The notes under the pieces: model-generated | The model's input: only the letters and a program-made list of their open reading frames with translations | What the model was told of the DNA's origin: nothing | Database searches by the model: none | Shown here: positions 25,301-35,371 of the stretch, piece after piece | How positions within the stretch are numbered: the stretch's first letter is position 1 | How the letters are laid out: each line of letters opens with the position of its first letter | NCBI GenBank assembly: GCA_022925895.1 | Contig: JAKSYS010000271.1 | Location: forward strand, 1 to 64,000 | From: Fragilaria crotonensis | Lineage: Eukaryota; Bacillariophyta; Fragilariophyceae; Fragilariales; Fragilariaceae | Reading direction: 5' to 3' | Length of the DNA: 64,000 nt | Position numbers and translations under genes: made by a program

Positions 25301-25506
25301 TCATCATGTTCCAGGAACACAAAGTCAAGGGACCTCGTGGGTATGAGTCCGATGACAGTGGTTATGAAGAAAAGGGCGATGGCGACGAAGTCGTGTATGT
25401 GGAACGAGTTCAAGTCCATCAACCGCCCATAAAGAGCGGCAAAAAGCGAAGTCTGAAAGTAGTCCAATCGCACACAACCAGGAACAAAAAGGGAAGGAAG
25501 AAGTAG
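22306..25506 (+). CDS. Plavaka-type transposase, one frame change
   Basis: About 1,065 aa in two overlapping frames (22306-23732 and about 23680-25506). The recognisable core includes IPFIIGDTEGHDGLCGHFKS, LCRTCECPT, SQQYLKNAFDNVRFG, HNDRGIFGACPGEILHLI, GRHSDRDVP and HEYAGCLFVMLI. This is the pattern of a transposase family abundant in diatoms that I relate to Plavaka (CMC-like DDE, RNase H fold). The likely catalytic acids are the D and E of GDTEGHD, plus later acids not assignable by eye. The C-terminus is basic (KKRSLKVVQ, KKGRKK). Start ATG 22306 is chosen as the first in-frame ATG; an upstream TTG extension is possible. The frame change lies near 23.65-23.69 kb and looks like a single-base shift. 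Confidence 0.8.
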
Positions 25507-25664
25507 GCAAATCAACAACTTCGTTTCATTTATCGCCGTAGTAGTAGGACTCCCGAAATGTGGGGGAGGCCGTGTAGTTTTCACTTTCAGAACTACGGTA
25601 GGTGGAATCGTCACCCTGCCACCAGCGACGAAGGCCCCCCCCCACCTGGCGAGGCATTTCCTCT

Positions 25665-28553
25665 TCATGCATGGAGACGCCGTTCTTGACGACACTTCTC
25701 TTCTTCTTGACAACGCGTCGCTTCTCTGAGGCGACGCCATTCCAGATAACACCTCTCCTCTTCTTGACGACGACGCCCATCCTCTTCTCGTCGACGTCCA
25801 TCATGATGACATTGCCTCTCCTCATCTCCCTGACTACGACGCCTATCCTCCTCCTGACGACACCTCTCCTCTCGTCGACGCCCATCATGATGACGTCTCT
25901 CCAATTCGTGACAACGCCCCTCTTGATGTCGCCTCTCCTCTTGTTGATGATGCCTACTATCCTCCTCCTGATGAAAAAACGACCAAGGACGCCTAACATT
26001 CTGTTCTTGTCGACGCCCGTCGTATCTTGGTTGCTGTCTGTCAACAACAGGAATGGCAAAATTCGGTGCCGGTGCGGGCTTCAGTGTTGTAACAGTCCTT
26101 GGAATGGTGCAGGGTTCTTCAGCAACTATCAATGATGGCTGCGCTGATTTTGAAACCTTCCTAGGAATGCGGAGTTCCACGATTTCCGAAGTAACATCCA
26201 TAGCTATCGTCTCATTCTGTTTCGCAAAATGAGACGCCACTGCAACGTTTGCCTGGGGGAGTGATTCTTCCCAGAGTCCCGTGTCAATGATGCGCTTGCC
26301 AACAATGTCTCCCGCAATTCCCTCATCCACACTACAATCACTATCATCACCTGATTCACCGCCACTGCTGTCATCAGAATGCTGAAAAATGGGAACATAC
26401 CCGTCGTCAGGAACAACATCATCAACAGTGGCAGCAGACAATGAAGCCTTCCCATTCTGTTCCTCTAGGAGCTCCCGGCGTAGGTGTCTTCTGATTTTGC
26501 GATCCATCCCAAAAGTAACAATCTTCGACTTGGCAGCAAAGAAGGTTCCGTAGACATGACACTCACGTGCACAATCCATCTTTGCCGTGCAGTGCCTGAT
26601 GAGCCTGCCATCCCAGCTTACAAGCACACCATGGGTCAGACGAATCGCCATACCATTGTAGGTTTTACCCTCTCCATTTTTTCTTCCAAAGACATTCGGC
26701 AGAACAAAATACCAGTCCTTGGTGGAACCAGGCCTGTCTTCCGTGAAGATGCTGGCACCCTGTGATCCATCGTTGGCGTCGTAGTGCGAAGCATTCACCA
26801 GTTTATCACTGACATCCATGGAGTGCGATACCCTGCCATATTCACCATCACCTGCCATTCCATGCTGGGGAAGGATGTCGGAATCATCCTCAACATCCTG
26901 CATTACACGAAGGACGGCTGGAATTGTCACCCCAAGCAGTTGAGCAGCTGCCCTGACCGCCCGGCGCAATTTCCGCTGTTCAGTAGGACCTGATGATGTA
27001 ACAAACTGAATTCGCCGACGTTTGTTCAAGTGAACACGTGACCCAATGGCATGCATCTTTCCCCAGTCGCCACAACTCGAGCGCACCACAGCACCCTTCT
27101 TCAGTGATGAACCGATACTTGAAGCATGATCACGGATCATGCCCAGCAAACGTTCACAATCTGGTACAGCATGGGGAAGGTATCGGATTTGGACCAAAGA
27201 ATCCCTCACAAGGGCTACCTTGTCCCCGCCATTGGGGTGCCGAATGTGCACCGACACATTGACATCCGTGGCTCCGTCAACTTTGGATCGATGACCCAAA
27301 CGGAATTTGGATCAATGTTCTTGTAGAGATATCTTGCCACATAATGGCGACAATTCCTCTTCGCCGTCGACGAATTCACATACTTGTCAAGGTACTCTCT
27401 GCGGAGTACCTCAACTCCGTCCCCGGAACGATCAACGTTATCAATAAAGTCAGGAGGCAGACGTGGTGAATCTTCATCCGCACATTGAGCCACCTGATGG
27501 ACTGTCTTGAGGCAGTGTCGATCGGAGTTGGGCCATCGCACCAATGGCAAAGTCAATTTATCAGGAATTGCAAATGCCGTAGAACGACACGAAATCTTCC
27601 ACTTCCAAACACACTCCGCATCACCATCCCACAGTCGTTTCACATAGCCTCCCGAAGCAAAACAACTGTCGCGACTTCCGTTTTTCACAATGCGAAGCCA
27701 GTTGATGTCCATTGGAACGTGCGTATTCGCAACACCAACGTATTCCTTCCTCCGCTCACGGTGACAATAAAATACGCCAGCCTCTGGAAGAACAGCAACG
27801 AGAGCACGAAAGCGTGTGTCATGCTTTAGATCCTTCAGACCGACATCGGTAATCTTCATCTTCACAGGAGTATCGACAGTTGCCCTCTTTGACTTCAAAA
27901 CCCTTGGTGTCTTCTTTGTCCGATTCAACACAGCGTCAAGCACAGCAATCTCAAGTATGTAAGGACATTGAACTGATCGCTTGCTGTGGTCGCCATTCGG
28001 ATGCTCACACATTTCCAAAGAAACGTTGTCCTTCCCAAAAACATCAATGAATGCAAGATGAATATTCGCAACATAGGTACGACAGATTTTCGCCCGTGGG
28101 GGGATTCCATTTGGCAATACACCCCATTGGCCGACGTCAAGAACATTATCAAACTTGGCCTGATGACGAGTAAGACTGTCAACAAAAGCATTCGACAAAT
28201 GCCTGGGAATGCACTTCGCCAAAAGTGCAGCAGCCTGAGGCCGGCTGCACCAGTAATCGTGACGGACGGGATCGCGAGAGGCATTTCCCGGCACAACTCG
28301 GGGATTCATGTACCCAGCGATGATCTTGCGGGCCAACTCACCGGGGAAGGTACGTCCACCGACGACCTCCACTGCTGTAGTGCGACGCCGCCGTCTCGAG
28401 GGTACGTCATCGTCGGAGTCATCGCTGTAATTCGTCGAAACCTTACGCTTGCGAACCAAAATGGGGGACTCGTCGGATTCGGTATCAGTTGCACCACAAG
28501 CAGGTGCCTTCCGACTGATCAGGACACCAGACTTGCCCTTCTTGTGGGTCTCC
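25665..28553 (-). CDS. Transposon accessory protein, paralogue of the MULE accessory gene
   Basis: About 960 aa in two frames that overlap near 27215-27299. The N-terminal frame ends after VWVIDPKLT and the other continues as ATDVNVSVHIRHP, matching one continuous protein in the MULE copy. Features in order: acidic/basic low-complexity N-terminus; VLPEAGVFYCHRERR; MDINWLRIVK; NASHYDANDGSQG (His at 26784-26786); LPNVFGRKNGEG; SWDGRLIRHCT (His at 26592-26594, 64 residues on); YGTFFAAKSKIV. A long C-terminal tail is rich in Arg, Glu and His (RRHHDGRRREE type). It may be a nuclear, DNA-linked enzyme; a 2-oxoglutarate/Fe(II) oxygenase fold is possible but unproven. The stop-to-stop gap to the transposase gene is about 160 bp, convergent. 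Confidence 0.7.
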
Positions 28554-28599
28554 ATGTCAGCAACAACCAAATGGCCCACCACAGCTACTACAGTTTCGC

Positions 28600-29612
28600 C
28601 TCGTGGTGTTCGTGGATACGTACAGGATGGTACCCTATCCCCTCACGACAACTGAACGATGCAACGGATCGAAGGCTTCTTTGCTCCAAACATCGGCAAG
28701 TGCCGGACGGTCGACACAATGCTATCAATCGGAATGCCTCGCTTGTTGGTGAAATCGATGCAATCGATTCGAAGCCCTGTTCTTTGTCGCTTTGAATGCT
28801 GACAGGTGCCGGGTTGTTGCAACGATGCAGCCAATCAATTCGAAGGCCTTCTTGCTTTGTCGATTGAGGATACGTACAGGATGGTACCCTATCCCCTCAC
28901 GACAACTGAACGATGCAACGGAACGTCGGCAGCAAAGCTGACAAGTGCCGGGTTGTTGCAACCACGATGCAGCCAATCAATTCGAAGGCCTCGCTTTGTC
29001 AATTGAGGATACGTACAGGATGGTACCCTATCCCTCACGACAACTGAACGATGCAACGGAACGTCGGCAACAAAGCTGACAAGTGCCGGGTTGTTGCAAC
29101 CACGATGCAGCCAATCAATTCGAAGGCCTCGCTTTGTCAATTGAGGATACGTACAGGATGGTACCCTATCCCCTCACGACAACTGAACGATGCAACGGAA
29201 CGTCGGCAACAAAGCTGACAAGTGCCGGGTTGTTGCAACCACGATGCAGCCAATCAATTCGAAGGCCTCGCTTTGTCAATTGAGGATACGTACAGGATGG
29301 TACCCTATCCCCTCACGACAACTGAACGATGCAACGGAACGTCGGCAACAAAGCTGACAAGTGCCGGGTTGTTGCAACCACGATGCAGCCAATCAATTCG
29401 AAGGCCTCGCTTTGTCAATTGAGGATACGTACAGGATGGTACCCTATCCCCTCACGACAACTGAACGATGCAACGGAACGTCGGCAACAAAGCTGACAAG
29501 TGCCGGGTTGTTGCAACCACGATGCAGCCAATCAATTCGAAGGCCTTCTTGCTTTGTCGATTGAGGATACGTACAGGATGGTACCCTATCCCCTCACGAC
29601 AACTGAACGATG
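28600..29612. repeat. 139-bp tandem repeat array, about 6 units
   Basis: The marker gatacgtacaggatggtacc recurs at 28615, 28869, 29008, 29146, 29285, 29424 and 29566. Spacing is 138-142 bp, except the first gap of 254 bp, which holds a diverged unit. Internal units are nearly identical. The array sits just upstream of the accessory gene's start, the same relative place as the tandem array in the MULE. Short open frames within it are by-products. Confidence 0.95.
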
Positions 29613-29733
29613 TTACAATCGCAAATGAGGTCTGACTTTGATATCCTCCTATCAAAAGAATGAATGCAGCACAAAAACTGCGGGAAAGCAAGCAAAATTC
29701 ACAACGAACGTACTATGGTACGAACTTGAAACT

Positions 29734-29862
29734 CACTTAGGAATGTACACAAGACCATGACACGGGACTTCGTTTTTGGGAGAAAAAACATGAACCACAC
29801 TTAGGAAGTGTTCTCAAGACGACGACATGGGACTACTTTTTTGGGAGAAAACACATGAACCA
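29734..29862. repeat. Direct repeat, two 64-bp copies
   Basis: Copies at 29734-29797 and 29798-29862 both start cacttaggaa and end with a ttttgggagaaaa-type block then catgaacca. They lie between the 139-bp array and the third ORF of the Plavaka-like element. Confidence 0.8.
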
Positions 29863-30459
29863 GCAAAGCATCATTCATGATTATTGCATAATGATTGAAT
29901 ACGAACATACCAATGTAGATGTATGATACATATGATATGTATGCTTTTACTAGCATATCAAGAGTAGTATGTATTAAATACATACTAGAGTATGTATTTT
30001 ATACATACTAGGAATGTATGTATGTCGGGGCATGCTGTCCCGCCGTTGTGTAACAAAATAGTGTGATTCTATTTGTGAAGTAGTCGGAGTATACTTCCAA
30101 CGACATGGCGGATCTTCATACGTATCCTTTCTGTGTTTAGTATCCTATATATTGGAGCGTACGTTACAGTTAGATGTAATTTTTTTGGGACATTCACGTA
30201 CAAAATTGTATAGGTATTTTGAATGATCTAAATAGACATTAAGTAGTGTATATAGAAACAACTTTGAATATCATGTGAATGGAAGGGCAAAATACCAGAA
30301 CATACGGGGATCATACACGTAAAATATATTTTTAAACAGGAATCAATACATGGGGAACTCAAGCACGATAAGGAGTTCTACTAAAAACGCCATTAAGAGC
30401 CAACTACAAACATTGCTCTCAAAACATGCAACACAAAAACCGGACTAGTCAAATACACA

Positions 30460-31617
30460 ATGGCGGACCTTCGGAGCACACACCAAAGGCACAGATCAAA
30501 TGGGCAACATGACGAGTGTGAGGATGGAATGTTCAGAGGTGTAAGCGGGCATACAGGAGGACAAGGTGAGGACAACAACGATGCAGATTCCAGTGACGAC
30601 GAATCGATCATGTCTCGTGAGAATGAAAATAACACATCAAACATTCCACCAAACTCAGGCAGCGACAACCACAACCGACGAACAACAAGTGGTGGAAGGA
30701 ACTCAAGAGAACTAGACTCCTCCTTTGGCAATCGACGGGTGACGGGGGGAACTGCAGCAGCACGCTTACATGATGACAGTGGCGTCAGTCCTCCATCCCG
30801 AGAGGCGCTATTGGCAGCATGGCAGCTGATGCAGCAGCAGCGTCAAGGTGTTGATCAGGAAAGGTTTCAACATGGTGATGAAATTCACGATGACGGGAAC
30901 AACGGTAACAACCATACACTCTGCGCGGCAGGAAGGCGAGCTCTGTCCTACAGAGTAGCGAAGCAACTCCAGAAAAAGCATGTGAAGTCGCGCATACAAT
31001 CATTGGTGAAGAGCCACATCTTCCGGAAGTGCAAGTTCATCACGAGCGCAGAGTACTATGACAAAGTCATGGCAGTTGTCATCGATGCTGAGAAACCAAC
31101 AGATCCAACGAAGTTTGTCAGAATATACAAGACATGTGTACTTGGAAGTCTCAACTCGAAGAGAAGCTCCTGTGAGCAGGCAACGTCGGATGCTTGCATG
31201 CTCCTACTGAAGGCAAAAAATCATCCTGATGAAGTAACACCGGAACCATATTCCATAGAAATGCTTTGCAAGCTTCGCCAGTCTCAAACGCCAGAAGAGA
31301 AGGAGGCCTTCCTATGGTTCACGGGCAAACTGCTGGAATGTGTGGTTGGGAAGATAGCATGGGGCTCAAAGAAAAAGTACAGATCAAGGATATCGGAGGC
31401 GAAATATGATAACACCAATGAGAGCATTGTCACAGTGTCTGATGAGGCCTTTGCATTGCTACTCTACGAGAACTACATTGGGAAATACATTACAAGGTAC
31501 CACAACCCACTTCCTCAGGGTGAAAAGGAAAGAAGATTATGGGAAAGTACACTAGGAGCAGTGTCGGATGTTCTGAATATGGAGGCTGGAGCGAGGAAGG
31601 GTGATTCGATTCAATGA
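30460..31617 (+). CDS. Hypothetical protein inside the Plavaka-like element
   Basis: Intact 385-aa frame from ATG 30460 to a TGA at 31615-31617. Residues 1-150 are hydrophilic and disordered (Asn/Asp/Ser/Gly-rich). The rest is a compact, mostly helical region: VAKQLQKKHVKSRIQSLVKS, HIFRKCKFITSAEYYDKVM, EEKEAFLWFTGKLLECVVG, VSDEAFALLLYENYIGKYI. The DEAFALL...EN segment resembles a motif I associate with numerous uncharacterised diatom proteins, but no function is known to me. Its intact frame beside broken neighbours, and its place inside the element, suggest it is cargo or a second regulatory protein of the transposon. No catalytic motif is visible. Confidence 0.75.
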   Translation: MADLRSTHQRHRSNGQHDECEDGMFRGVSGHTGGQGEDNNDADSSDDESIMSRENENNTSNIPPNSGSDNHNRRTTSGGRNSRELDSSFGNRRVTGGTAAARLHDDSGVSPPSREALLAAWQLMQQQRQGVDQERFQHGDEIHDDGNNGNNHTLCAAGRRALSYRVAKQLQKKHVKSRIQSLVKSHIFRKCKFITSAEYYDKVMAVVIDAEKPTDPTKFVRIYKTCVLGSLNSKRSSCEQATSDACMLLLKAKNHPDEVTPEPYSIEMLCKLRQSQTPEEKEAFLWFTGKLLECVVGKIAWGSKKKYRSRISEAKYDNTNESIVTVSDEAFALLLYENYIGKYITRYHNPLPQGEKERRLWESTLGAVSDVLNMEAGARKGDSIQ

Positions 31618-32077
31618 GTTATGCTCGATTGTTGTTGAGGACAGAAGTAGTCGGAATGCAATGGACGCGGAGGAAGAGGTGATGCTAAGTCTACGGCGAC
31701 AAAAGTATGGAGAGGAGGCGGTGAATGGTGTGGGAATACAAATGAGCAGCAAAGTATTGCTGATTCAGAAAGAAGTTTGGAAAGGAATATAGAGATAGTC
31801 AATGCGTTCATTGAACTGTGATAAGGATAGTACAATACATACCGAGATCCTGTACTTGGCATTTCCTGATATACCACTGCATCAAGGCAAATATGTATGA
31901 GATGACCACAAAGGGCAAATTGAATACAATAAAGGGGAGGTGAAATTAAAAGGTACATGTACCAAAACATCTTTAAAACGTACCAAAATAAAACAACAAT
32001 GGTACGTATAGCATTAAACGTTACATGTACCTAAAGTCACTGTATGTACTAAAATAAGACGTCATATACATATTTAT

Positions 32078-32192
32078 ATGACACTGTAACAAAATATGAC
32101 ATTGTAACAAAATATGACGCTGTAACAAATATATGACCATTGAACAAAAATATGATAGATTGACAAGAAAATATGACACTGTAACAAAACTA
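32078..32192. repeat. Subterminal 18-20-bp repeats at right end of the Plavaka-like element
   Basis: About six imperfect copies of atatgacactgtaacaaa within 115 bp, ending about 95 bp from the element end. A related inverted motif (tagttttgtaaca) occurs at 21854-21866 near the left end. Subterminal repeats of this kind bind transposase in CACTA-type elements; here that is inference. Confidence 0.7.
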
Positions 32193-32288
32193 AGTCATTT
32201 ATATATATGTATCTATAACGTACGTAACTCAGAAAAAGTTGTTACAAGTGCAACATTTATTACATGTGACATGACCAGGGTTCCGATG

Positions 32289-32975
32289 TGGTTGAGTTTG
32301 ACGACCAAGGATATTAAGCTGTCACCGGAACAATACCATCCAACCCTGCGTTGTATTATAAGTCAACAAAACAACATCGGCTGGAGTCAATTATTCATGG
32401 GGAGATTTTGTATCGCCTGGAGCCAACATCAGCGTCGGTATCGCGAGAGTCATCAAGGCGCCGACGACACGGACGGATGCAGTGTTGCATGGCAGGCAAA
32501 TTTAATCTTATATGTCTGGGAAAGATGGTACACCCTCTGGAAGCAACGAAATCTGGAAGTCCACGGACACGATGAACGTACCAAAGCAGGAGCATCCAAA
32601 CGCGAAGTGCGCTCCCAATCAACCGAGATTTTTCATCGTCGCACCATGTATGAGGCGAATGTACAAAAACTATTGCACTGGGAGGTGGGAGACCATGAAC
32701 AACACTCTCTAGGAGTTGTTAAGAATTGGTTATCGATCAACGCTCCCATCTTTAAGGAAAGTTACAGACGAGTCAAACAGCGCGCAATGAACGGTATGCG
32801 GTCCATCCGCGAGTATAGTACTTCAGCGCACAGTAGATGCGACACCCGGAATCACAGCGACGAAAGGTACTGCACATCCCAGTGCAGTGCCTATCCGTGC
32901 GAGTCGACTGCTTTTCGTCTTGGGCTGGCGGCAGCACGTAAATCAGATTTCTCGTTTTTTTTTGGACATCCTTGA
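32289..32975 (+). mobile_element. LINE relic, right half (C-terminal region)
   Basis: The open frame from the junction reads WLSLTTKDIKLSPEQYHPTL, IGWSQLFMGRFCIAW and LILYVWERWYTLWKQRN. This aligns with the C-terminal part of the intact LINE (IGWDNALKGFLSKSW, LYVYTTGVWRARN). The frame is the same as that of the left half at 21800, so both are one copy interrupted by the transposon. The frame remains open to a stop at 32973-32975. Confidence 0.85.
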
Positions 32976-33637
32976 TTCCGCCCTATCATAGAGGGTTGGA
33001 AGAATGTGATGACGTACGACTTATGGTTTAAGGCATTTGACGGGGCATCGACACGGAAATTTGCTCAGCGTCGTAATGGTTAGAAACCGTCATCTGTCAA
33101 ATCTTCCGGGATTCTTACGTGGATAAAAGACATTTTCTCTAGGCGTAAATGGACTTTAGGGAAGTAACGTTTAGGCTTTTGATATCGTCCTCAGGGACTT
33201 TGCAATCAGTACCGGGAAGGTTAATTGCAATTTATCATACTCCACTGGAAGCTAAAGTAGCTCATCATATGTGATGGGAGACAGATAGGCGGCATTATGA
33301 CTGGAGTCGGGAGTCCGAAAAATCATCGGACAGAATTCTGTAAGTACTTCGGACTACGCCTTAAGTGAATGCCGATCTTGCGTCATCGATATTTCGTTCT
33401 GAGATATCACACCTTGCTTGCGAAAGGGCTATTAACTCGCTCATACAATTTCCACTCATGCGACTCCATGGATCAATTCTCTCGACACAGCGTTTCCATA
33501 TGACATAAAAATCAATTAGTGACAGAATTCTGTCATCCGTGAGGTTGAAGTCTTAAGCCTCCTTGCCCTTAAAGTCCGATTAGAACAAACCAGTCTACCT
33601 GTGCTTTTTTCATTTTTTCCAATCCATCGAGGACTTC
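32976..33637. other. Intergenic, nothing recognised
   Basis: No gene, repeat or RNA recognised. It probably includes the 3' tail of the LINE relic and the promoter of the next gene. Confidence 0.4.
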
Positions 33638-34318
33638 ATGGAGACCAACAAAGAAGTAATGACGAACGGTTCCTCAAAGAGGTCGGACATCCTGGCCATC
33701 ACCAGAATTCCTTGCAAAGACTTGACCGACGATGCGTCGACAAAGGGATCGCTGGACAACCCGGCGGTCGCCGGAGTTCAGGCACCGAACAACCAAGTTA
33801 AAGCAGGGGGAGAAGGTACATCGGAGGATACATGTGGCACAACCAACCTAGTCACACAATGCGGACTCTCAACATGCTTTGCAGGACCATTGCTATGCGG
33901 TTCCACAAGCGATCCGTGCGGTGAGATGATAGCCCACGGACGTGTAAGCGAAACCTTTGCAATCACTCTGCATACCGAGCTGTGCAACAACTGCAAAGCT
34001 ATCGGCATCGAATCAGTTGCGCTATTTTACGCCGCATCGAAGGCACAAGATATGATCAGACAGCGTTCAAAGCATATAGATAGTTGCGGGGACAATTTTG
34101 ACAAGGAGAAAGAGACGACGCAACGGCCCCGTCGGCGCCTTGATGAAATAAATCCCGGCTCCTCGACAGATAGAGCACCGGGGTATGAAAGCGACGACTC
34201 ATTGGTTGTCACGAAACGTCGGCTTTCAAGAAAGGCACAAAAAGATGGCTGGCGGCGGGCCCAAAAGTCATATCATGCAAGTCTTGAAGTTGCGTTGCCT
34301 GATATGGGGATAGAATAA
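33638..34318 (+). CDS. Hypothetical protein, 226 aa
   Basis: Intact frame from ATG 33638 (gacttcATGG) to TAA. It has a Ser/Thr/Asp-rich N-terminus, a central part with eight Cys (CGTTNLVTQCGLSTCFAGP, CGSTSDPCGEM, ELCNNCKAIG) and a basic C-terminus (PRRRLDEI, KRRLSRKAQKDGWRRAQKSY). The cysteine spacing does not match a zinc finger I know. No signal peptide or membrane segment. It is bounded by long non-coding stretches on both sides. Whether it is expressed cannot be judged from sequence. Confidence 0.55.
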   Translation: METNKEVMTNGSSKRSDILAITRIPCKDLTDDASTKGSLDNPAVAGVQAPNNQVKAGGEGTSEDTCGTTNLVTQCGLSTCFAGPLLCGSTSDPCGEMIAHGRVSETFAITLHTELCNNCKAIGIESVALFYAASKAQDMIRQRSKHIDSCGDNFDKEKETTQRPRRRLDEINPGSSTDRAPGYESDDSLVVTKRRLSRKAQKDGWRRAQKSYHASLEVALPDMGIE

Positions 34319-35371
34319 TCATGTACTTTAATCATGATGATTTCTGTCTGCAAGCCTTACCATACGAATCAAAGATCAATTAGAGGCTTTCTGGCCATTC
34401 GGCGTGTTGTTACTGTTAACTGTGCGTGCGTCGGAGTCCGATAGCGAGTGCATAGACTTTTGATGGCTAGGAAGAGAAATCCAAGGAGTCTAATGTCAGA
34501 CGATTAGTACACATTTTTCGCCCACCACCCGTTCAATGCTCTCTGTTGGAACGAGATCCTTGAATCACTTCAACCCTTTTCAGGGATGGGTCGGTGTCCA
34601 TTGTTAGTGCATTGTGCTTGTTTGAAAGGGACAACACTACATGATGCTTGTGTTGCAGGAATGAGCGATAGTCAACATGTTAGCTTGTAAGTAGTCAAAT
34701 AGTACGAAGTCAAGATAATGGAAGACGGGGTGCAACTCAGTTTCGATGGATGAACTCTATCCATGTGATGCGCTCATATCTCAGTGTACGTTTAGACTTG
34801 TTTATGAACAAGGCGGTAACTATACTAAGTTGGGATTAATAACTTGGTGGTTGCACTTATGGACCATCAGCGTGAGCCCCATGACACCTTTATTTGCCAG
34901 TCGCTCCGGCAGAATGCTTCCGAGTCGTTCACGAGGGTGATTCCAAAACACACCGTTCAACCAAACGAGGAAAGTACAAGTACTATAGTCTATGCATGTG
35001 CTGCGATTGTTCACCAACCCTATGTTTAAACTTATGTTGCCTCAGCATTAGAAAAGTGCGTTGACATTGTCCACCGTGACCTACGATGTACCAGCGATAA
35101 GAGGATGCAGCGTTTGGTTTGCACGTGGCGTTTCAATTTGAAACGCAATTCGCAGTACGGCTGACGTCAGAAATGGTAGATGCTGGTGTCGACGTTTCCC
35201 GGGGAGTCAATCACTCCTCCGAAAACTGCACACTCTAAAGATGCACAACAAATCATTGACCCGGATTTAAAGTTCGTATTCTGGAAAATAGTGAAACAAC
35301 CAAAAGTCGGGGTTATACTTTTAATCATAAAAGATTGCAGCACCGTGTCCATTGCTGCAGTTTAAGGATAC
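34319..35371. other. Intergenic, nothing recognised
   Basis: Short open frames on both strands, none with recognisable content. It lies 3' of both neighbouring genes. Confidence 0.4.

Larger units (their letters stand above)
21801..32288. mobile_element. Plavaka/CMC-like DNA transposon, 10.5 kb, three genes
   Basis: Ends are set by the interrupted LINE relic: deleting 21801-32288 plus one TG gives an unbroken LINE frame with the expected Trp codon. The termini are short inverted repeats, CATCGGAA at the left and TTCCGATG at the right, flanked by TG on each side (21799-21800 and 32289-32290). A 2-bp duplication suits the CACTA/Mirage/Chapaev (CMC) group. Inside are a plus-strand transposase, a convergent accessory gene, a 139-bp tandem array, a plus-strand ORF of unknown function and 18-20-bp subterminal repeats at the right end. 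Inverted motifs like tagttttgtaaca occur near both ends. Confidence 0.85.

Noticed and set aside
25602-26135. Plus-strand 177-codon frame rich in Thr/Leu/Pro
   Set aside because: Antisense of the Arg/Glu/His-rich tail of the accessory protein.
27986-28795. Plus-strand 269-codon frame
   Set aside because: Antisense of the accessory gene, whose minus-strand protein has a homologue in the MULE.
28889-29564. Series of 66-codon frames repeated on both strands
   Set aside because: They recur every 139 bp because they lie in the tandem array; not genes.
28600-29612. CRISPR-like array
   Set aside because: Unit and spacing are one uniform 139-bp tandem repeat without unique spacers, in a eukaryotic setting.
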